64,000 bases of DNA, taken from contig CAMAXE010000013.1 of NCBI GenBank assembly GCA_945862145.1, positions 1 to 64,000 on the forward strand, read 5' to 3'. Shown piece by piece: positions 37,143 to 44,698 of this stretch. The notes beneath the pieces are model-generated. The model saw only the letters and a list, made by a program, of their open reading frames with translations, did no database searches and had not been told where the DNA came from. The first letter of the stretch is position 1. Every line of letters starts with the position of its first letter. The position numbers and the translations under genes were made by a program. Source of the stretch: Klebsiella pneumoniae (GTDB lineage: Bacteria > Pseudomonadota > Gammaproteobacteria > Pseudomonadales > UBA5518).

Positions 37143-38855
37143 ATGAAGCTGATGTCGAGTTTCTACCGCCGCTATCCCCTGCGCACCCTGCTCACGCTGC
37201 TTGCCATGTCGGTGGCAGGCCTCGCCGAGGGAGTAGGTTTGTCGGCGCTGCTACCGCTACTGAACATCGCAATCGAATCCGAGTCGAATGCCACTTCACC
37301 CCTGCCCGCGGTGTCCGGTAACGCCTTCGAGCACACGGTACGCAGTGCGCTGGCGTGGGCGGGCATAGAGCCGGAACTGAACAACTTGCTGGTGCTGATC
37401 GTTGCGGCTCTCACCGTGAAAAGCCTCCTGCTGCTGGCAGCGCAGGTGCAGGTGGGCTACAGCGCAGCGCGGCTGGCCACGGATCTCCGGCTGGAGTTGC
37501 TGCGCGCGGTGCTGCTAAGCCGCTGGGAGTACTTCCTCAACCAGCCGATCGGCAAACTGACCAACTCGCTCGCCACCGAGGCCGCGCGCGCCGCCGAGGC
37601 TTTCCAGAACGGTGCCACTGCCCTCACGTTCCTGTTCCAGGCGGTGGTGTATGGCGCCGTGGCACTTGCTGTCTCGTGGCGCGCCACGCTGGTGGGAATA
37701 GTGGCCGGGGCAATCATCATCGGCTTCTCGCACTCGCTGGTGCGCGTGACCAAGAAAGCGGGCAAGAAGCAAACCAGCGTGCTGCTGTCACTGATGTCGA
37801 CCATGACCGACACGCTGGCATCAGTGAAGCCGCTGAAAGGCATGGGGCGCGAGCATCTGGCCGGATCGGTGCTCTCCATGGAGACCGCGCGCCTCAACCA
37901 GGCCCTTGAGCGGCAGGTGCTGAGCGGCGCCTCTCTCGACTCGATGCAGCAGATTCTCTTTGCATTCATCATCGCCGGCGGCATGTATCTGGCGCTGGTG
38001 CGCAACGGACTGCCGCTGGCCACGGTGATGGTGCTGGTGGTGGTGATCGGGCAGATGGTGGCCTTGCTCGGCAAAGTGCAGAAGCAGTACCAGAAGGCCT
38101 CGATCGGCGAGAGCGCTTATTGGTCCATGCGCAAGACCATCACCGAAGCGCAGCAGGAGGAGGAAGAGCTGCATGCCGGCGAGCCGCCATCGCTCGGGAG
38201 CGGATTACGCCTCGAGGGTCTGGGTTTCCACTACGGGGAACGCAAGGTGCTGGAGGGCCTGGATCTCGAGATTCCGGCCGGCCAACTGGTGACGCTGGTG
38301 GGGCCATCGGGCAGCGGCAAGACAACCGTGGTCGACCTGGTGATAGGGCTGCTGCGCCCCGACACCGGACGCATCATGGTGGGCGGTCTGGCGCTCGAGT
38401 CACTCGATATCCGCCAGTGGCGCCGGGCCATCGGTTATGTGCCGCAGGACACCCTGCTGCTGCACGAGAGCATTGCCCACAACGTGAGCCTCGGCGATCC
38501 GCAACTCGGGGAGCCCGCAATCGAGGCGGCACTGCGAGCTGCCGGCGCATGGGGCTTCGTGGAGGCGCTGCCCGAAGGCATGCACGCAAGCGTGGGCGAG
38601 CGTGGCGGCAAGCTCTCGGGCGGGCAGCGCCAGCGCGTCGTGATCGCGCGCGCACTGGTGCGCAAACCGCAGCTGCTGATTCTCGATGAGGCAACCAGCG
38701 CACTCGATGCCGACAGCGCCGATGCGGTACGCCAGACACTGCAGCAACTGCGAGGCTCGCTCACGATCCTGACCATCACGCACCAGGAGCTGCTGGTCGA
38801 TATCGCCGATCGCGTCTACCGGCTGGAAGGCGGCAAGGCAAGGCTTCAGGCTTGA
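37143..38855 (+). CDS. MsbA-like type I ABC exporter
   Basis: A 570-residue half transporter: a six-helix membrane domain (about 1-320), then an ATPase domain with Walker A GPSGSGKT near 387-394, signature LSGGQRQR near 491-498 and Walker B LLILDEATSALD near 511-522. The family includes MsbA, the lipid A flippase, and many lipid or peptide exporters. It follows lptG on the same strand, so a lipid flippase acting before LptFG is a good hypothesis. A coiled-coil-like EEEEL stretch joins the domains. True msbA in gammaproteobacteria usually sits beside lpxK, which is absent here. Confidence 0.9.
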   Translation: MKLMSSFYRRYPLRTLLTLLAMSVAGLAEGVGLSALLPLLNIAIESESNATSPLPAVSGNAFEHTVRSALAWAGIEPELNNLLVLIVAALTVKSLLLLAAQVQVGYSAARLATDLRLELLRAVLLSRWEYFLNQPIGKLTNSLATEAARAAEAFQNGATALTFLFQAVVYGAVALAVSWRATLVGIVAGAIIIGFSHSLVRVTKKAGKKQTSVLLSLMSTMTDTLASVKPLKGMGREHLAGSVLSMETARLNQALERQVLSGASLDSMQQILFAFIIAGGMYLALVRNGLPLATVMVLVVVIGQMVALLGKVQKQYQKASIGESAYWSMRKTITEAQQEEEELHAGEPPSLGSGLRLEGLGFHYGERKVLEGLDLEIPAGQLVTLVGPSGSGKTTVVDLVIGLLRPDTGRIMVGGLALESLDIRQWRRAIGYVPQDTLLLHESIAHNVSLGDPQLGEPAIEAALRAAGAWGFVEALPEGMHASVGERGGKLSGGQRQRVVIARALVRKPQLLILDEATSALDADSADAVRQTLQQLRGSLTILTITHQELLVDIADRVYRLEGGKARLQA

Positions 38856-39913
38856 TTGAACAGCGCCCGCACGCGAGCCACCGCACGCTCCACATCCGGC
38901 GACGGCGCCACAACCTGTCCGGAATGAATCTGGCCCAGCCAGACTGCGCGCCCCTCGGCGATCATCCTGTCGTGCACCAACGCGATATCACGACCGAGAC
39001 GCTGCGGCCCGAAGCGCATCAAGAGACGGTACCCGACGGTATCGGGCGTGTGATCGTGCGGCACGGGCCCAGCCCCGGGCGCATGATCACGCTCGAGGTC
39101 GAACAGGTAGAGCGGCTTGCCGGTGGCACTCGCCTCGGAGAGCATGGAGATGCTGTCGAAGGTGGTCACGATCCGGTCAGCCATTCCCAGATAGGCGAAG
39201 TACGGGTTTTCGGGGTCGTCGGCGCGCCAGCGGTAAATCTCGTGGGGCACGCTGGTCTCGCGATCGAGGACTTCGCTGACGCTGGCCGGTGTGCGGGAGC
39301 TGGTGCTGATCATCAGGCTGCCACCGAGAGATCGCGCCAGCTCGCTCGCCTGGCGTGCAAGACGCCGCGCCGCGTTCGCGCCGAAGGCATAGGGCCCGCT
39401 CGAGCCTCCTGCCATCACCGCGATCCGCGGTGCCGGCAAGCGCTCCAGGCGCTCGCGATGAAGCGCGAGGTCTGCGGCCACCCGGCCGGGCGTGACCCGG
39501 TGCATGGTGAGCGCGTTCTGCAGAACCGTGGGACTGTCTGCGAGCCGATACTGCGGCGTCGTCACAACCAGATCGAAGCTCGCAGGATCGGCCCACGGGC
39601 GCCCCACATGAACGACGCGGGCGCTCCCACCGGAAGCCTTGCGCACCCAGCGGCACACGGGTTCATTGCGCATCCCGGCGCCGATCACCAAATCTGGCCA
39701 CGGGGGTACGAGTGTGGCCGCGCACTCGGGCGTCAGACCGAAAAATCCGGTACCGCGAACAAGCTCGAAGGGGCGGCCGATTTCACGGTACTCGATGGGC
39801 TTCAATTCGAAGGGCCAGCCGAGCGCCTCGGCGAGAGCCAGCATCTGGCTGTGCTCACCGGCCCGGTAGGCACCGATCACCCAGACACGCCGTTCAGACG
39901 CTCCCTCAGACAC
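38846..39913 (-). CDS. ELM1-family protein, copy 3 (GT-B-like)
   Basis: A 355-residue Elm1-family protein. The GTG at 39913 follows a GGTGG site about 10 bases upstream; an upstream frame to 40018 has no start signal. Motifs: VIGAYRAGEHSQM near 12 (the usual D-N is E-H here), PPWPDLVIGAGMRNEP, ARVVHVGRPWADPASFDLVV and NPYFAYLGMADRIVTTFDSISM. It is closer to copy 2 than to copy 1. Its 3' end overlaps the exporter's 3' end by 10 bases. Divergent from the acyl carrier protein gene, 127 bases apart, which may hold a shared control region. Confidence 0.83.
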   Translation of the reverse strand: MSEGASERRVWVIGAYRAGEHSQMLALAEALGWPFELKPIEYREIGRPFELVRGTGFFGLTPECAATLVPPWPDLVIGAGMRNEPVCRWVRKASGGSARVVHVGRPWADPASFDLVVTTPQYRLADSPTVLQNALTMHRVTPGRVAADLALHRERLERLPAPRIAVMAGGSSGPYAFGANAARRLARQASELARSLGGSLMISTSSRTPASVSEVLDRETSVPHEIYRWRADDPENPYFAYLGMADRIVTTFDSISMLSEASATGKPLYLFDLERDHAPGAGPVPHDHTPDTVGYRLLMRFGPQRLGRDIALVHDRMIAEGRAVWLGQIHSGQVVAPSPDVERAVARVRALFNQA

Positions 39914-40040
39914 GCGTTGATTTCCACCAAAAATACACAAGGGCGCCGACAGCCCGATCGGGTCGCGGCGAGCCTCAGTATACTTCCGAGCTGCTCCGTA
40001 GCGGCGCAGCGGCCACAATCAACTGCCGGGAAAACGCACG

Positions 40041-40283
40041 ATGGCAAGCTATGACATCTGCCTCGCCCGAGTGCTCGAACTCCTCGCGCCGCTCGCCAAA
40101 CCGGGTGGCGTCGTTGCCGAGTCCAGCGATCTGGTTGGCGAACTGGGGCTATCTTCCATCGACGTGATGGAAATGATCGAGAGCATCGAAGACGAGTTCG
40201 ATATCTCCTTCCCCCTGAACAACCTCTCCACCATCCGTACCGCCGGCGAACTCGCCGCCGATATCGCGAGGCTATCGCAATGA
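40041..40283 (+). CDS. Acyl carrier protein, sphingolipid-type
   Basis: An 80-residue acyl carrier protein. The phosphopantetheine Ser is S39 in LGLSSIDVMEM (the DSL motif of FAS ACP is SSI here), with helix III (IRTAGELAADIARL) near 65-78. The ATGA overlap with the serine palmitoyltransferase gene shows translational coupling. In Caulobacter a dedicated ACP next to spt supplies the acyl donor for ceramide. It is not the fatty-acid synthesis AcpP, which has a different motif and usually sits with fabF. Confidence 0.85.
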   Translation: MASYDICLARVLELLAPLAKPGGVVAESSDLVGELGLSSIDVMEMIESIEDEFDISFPLNNLSTIRTAGELAADIARLSQ

Positions 40284-41467
40284 GCCTGCTCGACAAGTTC
40301 GATGCCATGACCGCCGTCCGCGCGGAGCTCACAGCGCGCGGCCTGCGCCCCTTTGGAGCGATCAACGAAAAAATCATCTCGCCCACCGAGGGAACCATCG
40401 CCGGCAAGCGGGTGATCCTGGCGGGAACTCACAATTATCTCGGACTCACCTTCGAACCCGAATGCATCGAGGCCGCGCAGCGCTGCGTCGCCGAGCAGGG
40501 CACCGGCACCTGTGGCTCGCGGATGGCAGCCGGCACCTACGCCGAACACGACGCGCTGGAGAGCGAGCTGGCGGCGTTCTTCGGTCGCCGCTACGGGATT
40601 GTCTTCTCCACCGGCTTCAGCGCCTGCATGGGCGTGCCAGCTACTCTCGCGGGCCCGGGCGACACGATCCTCATGGACTCCGACAGCCACGCCAGCATCT
40701 ACGATGGCGTCCGCCTGAGCGGTGCCGAGGTCGTGCGCTTCCGTCACAACGACGCCGCCAACCTCGAGAAGCGTCTCGAGCGTCTGGGCGACAAGGCCAA
40801 GGACACCTTGGTGGTAGTCGAAGGCATCTACAGCATGCTGGGCGACATGGCGCCGCTTGGCGCCATCGCCGAACTCAAACGCAAATACGGCTTCTGCCTG
40901 ATGGTAGACGAGGCGCACTCCATGGGCGTGCTCGGCGCACGCGGGCGCGGGCTTGCCGAGGCGGCGGGCGTCGAAGACGACGTCGATTTCATCGTCGGCA
41001 CCTTCAGCAAGAGCCTTGGCTCGATCGGGGGCTACTGCGTCAGCAACCTCGATCAGACCGACGCCATCCGTTTCTCGACCCGCTCCTACCTGTTCACCGC
41101 CTCGTCCACGCCAGCAACCATAGCCTCGGCGCGCGCGGCTTTGCGCGTATTGCAGGCACGCCCCGCGCTGCGCGAGACGCTCTGGCGCAACGCCAACATG
41201 CTCTACAACGGTCTGCGCGAACTCGGCTTCCGCGTCGGCCCCGACGCGAGCCCCGTGGTAGCGGCGATTTTCGAGGACCGCGAAACGGCTATCCGTTACT
41301 GGCAAGGACTGCTCGATCAGGGTGTGCTGGTGAATCTGGTGGTACCCCCGGGCTCGCCATCGACCTACAGCCTGCTCCGGGCGAGTGCGAGCGCCGCACA
41401 CACCGAGGAGCAGATTCGCCACATCCTCTCGGCCTACGCGAATCTCAGGCTCAGGGACGCGGCGTGA
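40280..41467 (+). CDS. spt: Serine palmitoyltransferase-type alpha-oxoamine synthase
   Basis: A 395-residue PLP enzyme of the AOS family (BioF, Kbl, HemA, SPT). The catalytic Lys is K244 in GTFSKSLGSIGGY; the PLP-contacting DEAHSMG is at 210-216, with HNYLGL near 51-56 and HASIYDG near 137-143. The family members are hard to separate by motif, but the overlapping acyl carrier protein upstream, which BioF and Kbl lack, and the nearby ceramide synthase and reductase support 3-oxosphinganine synthesis from serine and acyl-ACP. This is the first committed step of sphingolipid synthesis. A BioF function cannot be excluded from motif alone. Confidence 0.83.
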   Translation: MSLLDKFDAMTAVRAELTARGLRPFGAINEKIISPTEGTIAGKRVILAGTHNYLGLTFEPECIEAAQRCVAEQGTGTCGSRMAAGTYAEHDALESELAAFFGRRYGIVFSTGFSACMGVPATLAGPGDTILMDSDSHASIYDGVRLSGAEVVRFRHNDAANLEKRLERLGDKAKDTLVVVEGIYSMLGDMAPLGAIAELKRKYGFCLMVDEAHSMGVLGARGRGLAEAAGVEDDVDFIVGTFSKSLGSIGGYCVSNLDQTDAIRFSTRSYLFTASSTPATIASARAALRVLQARPALRETLWRNANMLYNGLRELGFRVGPDASPVVAAIFEDRETAIRYWQGLLDQGVLVNLVVPPGSPSTYSLLRASASAAHTEEQIRHILSAYANLRLRDAA

Positions 41468-42393
41468 GCGCCCATGCCGAGGCGGTATTCCGCTTCGCGC
41501 ACCTCTCCGACCCTCACTTGTCGGATCCTTCGGGGGCATCGCTCGGGCAGCTGGCGGGAAAGCGGATACTGGGTTATCTGTCGTGGCGGCGCCGCCGGCG
41601 TCACGAACACCGGCGTGAATTCCTCGACGCACTCGGTCGTGACCTGAAGACCCTCGCACCGGATCACACCGTCGTCACCGGTGATCTCACGCACATCTCG
41701 CTGCCGCAGGAATTCGTGCAAGCGCACGACTGGCTGCGGTCGTTGGGCTCGGGGGACGCCGTCACGGTGGTACCCGGCAATCACGATGCCTATGTACATA
41801 TCGCCTGGGAGAAATCCATCGGACTGTGGTCTGACTATCTGCGCGCAGACCGCGCGAGCGACGCGATGTTCCCGCTGCTCCGGGTGCGCGGCCCAGTGGC
41901 TTTCATAGGACTGAATTCGGCGCTCCCATCGGCACCCCTGTTTGCCACCGGAGGCATCGGGCAAGAACAGCTGCGGCGCCTCGAGACAATCCTCGACTCG
42001 CTGCGCGGATCAGGGCTGTTGCGCGTACTGATGCTGCATCACCCCCCGGTGCCGGGCGCCGAGGTGTGGCGAAAGCGCCTCGTGGACGCGCCGAAGCTCT
42101 GCGAGATCCTGGGCCGCACACCGGTGGACATGGTGCTGCATGGGCACCGCCATCGCCCGGTGCACACCCTGATTCGCATTCCCGGCAGCGGAATCCCCGT
42201 ATTCGGGATCCCCTCGGCGTCCGCCGCGGGGCTGCACTCGCCCCACGCCTCCGAGTACAACACCTATGCGATCACGCCCACGCCCGAGGGCTGGCGCGTC
42301 GAGGTGCAGGCGCGCACGTGGCAGGACCATTCGGCGGGCTATCGTTCCGAGAAGATCGCGGCGTTGCAGATCAACCGGTCCGACTCGCACTGA
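41464..42393 (+). CDS. Calcineurin-like metallophosphoesterase
   Basis: A 309-residue phosphoesterase that starts at a GTG overlapping the spt stop (GTGA). The five family blocks are present: FAHLSDPHL near 11-19, VTGDLTH near 72-78, VVPGNHDAY near 102-110, LHHPP near 190 and LHGHRHRP near 226-233. It is cytosolic by lack of a signal. Being translationally coupled to spt, it probably dephosphorylates or cleaves a phospho-lipid or nucleotide intermediate of the same pathway. Exact reaction unknown. Confidence 0.82.
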   Translation: MSAHAEAVFRFAHLSDPHLSDPSGASLGQLAGKRILGYLSWRRRRRHEHRREFLDALGRDLKTLAPDHTVVTGDLTHISLPQEFVQAHDWLRSLGSGDAVTVVPGNHDAYVHIAWEKSIGLWSDYLRADRASDAMFPLLRVRGPVAFIGLNSALPSAPLFATGGIGQEQLRRLETILDSLRGSGLLRVLMLHHPPVPGAEVWRKRLVDAPKLCEILGRTPVDMVLHGHRHRPVHTLIRIPGSGIPVFGIPSASAAGLHSPHASEYNTYAITPTPEGWRVEVQARTWQDHSAGYRSEKIAALQINRSDSH

Positions 42394-42400
42394 GGAGCCT

Positions 42401-43195
42401 TCAGTCGCGCTGCAGCAGGCGCGCCTCTACCAGCGCGTGATCCTCAGGCGAATCGACATCGACCGCGGCCTCGCCAAAGGGCATGCGCACAGCGGCCACC
42501 CTTAGCCCGGTGCGGCGCGAGAGCAGCGCCATGGCCATATCCAGATCGAGCCAACCCAGGCGATAGCGCAGCACGGCACTCCAGCCGAGCAGCTGCAGGA
42601 CACGCCACGGCGTCTTGCGGGCGCCTTCAACCTGCCTCCACAACCCTGCCATGGAACGTCCCTCTGCGGTGGGAAAAGCGAACAGGTTGCAGCCGCAGTA
42701 ATCGGCATCGCGAAAGCGCAGCAGCGTCTTGCGCATCGACGGGAAAATCTCCCGGACATTGGCGTATTCAGAAAGCCCAACCACCACATCGGCACCGCTC
42801 GCGAGCGCAGCACTGCAAAAGTGCTCGATGAATTCGGGCCGCAACAACGGATGATCCGCGGTGGTCAGAAGCACGGGCAGCGCAGCAGGAATCGCCGCGA
42901 GGGCCTCGCTTGCGCTGGTGCTCGGAGTAGGTCCGGCCGCACGCCAGGCGAGCCCTCCGCTGTCTATGCGGTCACGCAGGGCAGGCTCCGTGTCCACCGC
43001 CTCGCGGGCGGGCCCGCTCAAGAGCACCGAGGCCACGCAGTCGGTGGACTGCAGCGCCTCGAGCACCCGCATCAGCATCGGGCGCCCGGCGATCTCAAGC
43101 AAGGCCTTGCAGCCCCGGCCCGAGGCTATCACCAAGGGATCATCGGCGCGGCGGTCACCCGCCAGCACGATCGCGGCCCAGGAACGCGTGGTCAC
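42401..43195 (-). CDS. MobA-like nucleotidyltransferase
   Basis: A 264-residue NTP-transferase. The GTG at 43195 overlaps the stop of the preceding acyltransferase gene (GTGA). It opens AAIVLAGDRRADDPL with a loosely conserved nucleotide-binding loop, then CKALLEIAGRPMLMRVLEAL near 29-48 and LLTTADHPLLRPE near 103-115 with the metal-binding Asp. In Caulobacter, CpgD, a nucleotidyltransferase near the ceramide synthase gene, makes CDP-glycerate from CTP and 3-phosphoglycerate for ceramide diphosphoglycerate. The same position and partner here make that the leading, but inferred, function. Confidence 0.75.
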   Translation of the reverse strand: MTTRSWAAIVLAGDRRADDPLVIASGRGCKALLEIAGRPMLMRVLEALQSTDCVASVLLSGPAREAVDTEPALRDRIDSGGLAWRAAGPTPSTSASEALAAIPAALPVLLTTADHPLLRPEFIEHFCSAALASGADVVVGLSEYANVREIFPSMRKTLLRFRDADYCGCNLFAFPTAEGRSMAGLWRQVEGARKTPWRVLQLLGWSAVLRYRLGWLDLDMAMALLSRRTGLRVAAVRMPFGEAAVDVDSPEDHALVEARLLQRD

Positions 43196-44340
43196 TGCGG
43201 CAGCTCCATCTCGTAGAGCCGGTAGCGCTTGTAGACCTCGCCACCGATGGCCTCGATGATGCTGCGCATTCCCGAGTTGTCCTCCAGGATCCACGACATC
43301 TCGACCTCCGTGACGCCGCGTGCGCACATGCTCTTGCGCACGGCGTCGATCACCGCAAAGGCAAGTCCTGGTCCGAGCCGGGAGTTCTGAAACGACTGCC
43401 GCACGCCCATCAAGGGCACGCGGGCGCTGCGCGGATGACGGACCTTGAGGCCCCAAAGCAGCTTCAGCCAGCCGAAGGGCAGCAACCGCCCGCCAAGGTG
43501 CTGGGTGATCTCGTGGATATTGGGCATCGCGACGATGAAGGCCGCGGGCACGCCATCGACCTCGGCGATCTGCACGTAGTCGGGCGGGGCGAGCAGGGTC
43601 ACCAGCTTGCCGACGTCGGCAAACTCCTCCTCGGTGAAGGGCACGAACCCGTAGTTGCGCGACCAGGCGTCATTGAAAATATCCCGGATCAGCGCCAGGT
43701 CGCCGGCGCGGTTGCGGGTATCGAGCGAGCGGACTCTGACACTGCTGCCGCCTGCCTCGGCCAGGCGACGCATGACCCGGGGCGCCTCGAAATCCGGCGC
43801 GACCCGGTAGGCGAGCAGATCGCGCGCGGGGTGCAGGCCGGCATCCTGGAGCGCCCTGTCATACCGCGGGAGGGCATGGCCCATCATCACGCAGGGCGGA
43901 GCATCGAAGCCCTCGACCAGCAGACCGCATTCTTCGTTGACGGAGAGATTCAGCGGGCCGCGCAGGCACTGGGCACCGTGCGCGCGGAGCCATGCGGTGG
44001 CAGCAGCGAACAGGGCAGCGGTAACGCGGGCATCATCAATGGCCTCGTAGAGGCCGAAGGCGCCGCTACGATCGGCATGGAAATCCTGCTGAAGGCGGTC
44101 CCACTGCGCGGTGATACGACCCACCGGCACTCCGGCCGCGTCGTAGGCCACCCAGGCCTGGACGCTCGCGTGCAGCAGGAAGGGGTTGGAGCCCCAGATC
44201 CGCTCACGCAACTCGAACTCCAGCGGGGGCACCCAGTTAGGATCCGCGGCATACAACCGGGCAGGCAGCCGCAGGAAGTCCTTGCGGCGTGCCACGGAAT
44301 CCGCGGGGCGCACCGAGATCGAGCTGTCAGTCGGGTTCAA
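43192..44340 (-). CDS. bcerS: GNAT-fold acyltransferase, bacterial ceramide synthase-like
   Basis: A protein of about 382 residues with conserved start ISVRPADSVARRKDFLRLP and RLYAADPNWVPPL, a double GNAT-type fold and late FNDAWSRNYGFVPFTEEEF, LGPGLAFAVIDAV and EMSWILEDNSGMRSIIEAIGG. This whole-length pattern is that of the bacterial ceramide synthase bCerS, which acylates the amine of 3-oxosphinganine. The start is uncertain: TTG 44340 has GGAG about 10 bases upstream and gives the family length; GTG 44412 and TTG 44463 extend it without homology. Coupled to the nucleotidyltransferase gene. Confidence 0.78.
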   Translation of the reverse strand: MNPTDSSISVRPADSVARRKDFLRLPARLYAADPNWVPPLEFELRERIWGSNPFLLHASVQAWVAYDAAGVPVGRITAQWDRLQQDFHADRSGAFGLYEAIDDARVTAALFAAATAWLRAHGAQCLRGPLNLSVNEECGLLVEGFDAPPCVMMGHALPRYDRALQDAGLHPARDLLAYRVAPDFEAPRVMRRLAEAGGSSVRVRSLDTRNRAGDLALIRDIFNDAWSRNYGFVPFTEEEFADVGKLVTLLAPPDYVQIAEVDGVPAAFIVAMPNIHEITQHLGGRLLPFGWLKLLWGLKVRHPRSARVPLMGVRQSFQNSRLGPGLAFAVIDAVRKSMCARGVTEVEMSWILEDNSGMRSIIEAIGGEVYKRYRLYEMELPQ

Positions 44341-44698
44341 TATCGGCGTGCTCCGAAACGTGCTGCGTGGCTCGTTACCTGAGTATACAGGCCGGTTTCG
44401 CGGCCACGCCACAGTGCTGTCAGCCCCGCAGTTACGCTGAAAAAACCTTTTCAAATCCAACAATTAGCGCAACTTAAAACGCCTCACCCGCGAGCTTATC
44501 GGGCCAAATAGTACCAGTGGATCAAGGTTGATTTGGAGCGGCTGCGAACGAAAAATACAGCTGACAAATACGACAGGGCTCAAAGACTGCCGTGGGACAA
44601 GAAGCAGTGGTGCAGGCCTTCTAAGGGGAGGGCGTGTGGGTTAGCACCAACAAGCTCAGCCACGACATGGGCAACCAACATAAGGGAAGCACACGGTT
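44341..44698. promoter_or_regulatory. Divergent control region between bcerS-like and acyl-ligase genes
   Basis: About 358 bases between divergently transcribed genes of the ceramide set, AT-richer than its surroundings around 44440-44580. It must hold promoters for both directions. I could not assign -35/-10 pairs with confidence, and no terminator or coding frame is supported. The left 120 bases could be part of the acyltransferase gene if an upstream start is used. Confidence 0.4.

Noticed and set aside
40049-41659. 536-residue minus-strand frame opposite the ACP and SPT genes
   Set aside because: Antisense shadow; the plus strand has two coupled genes with catalytic motifs.
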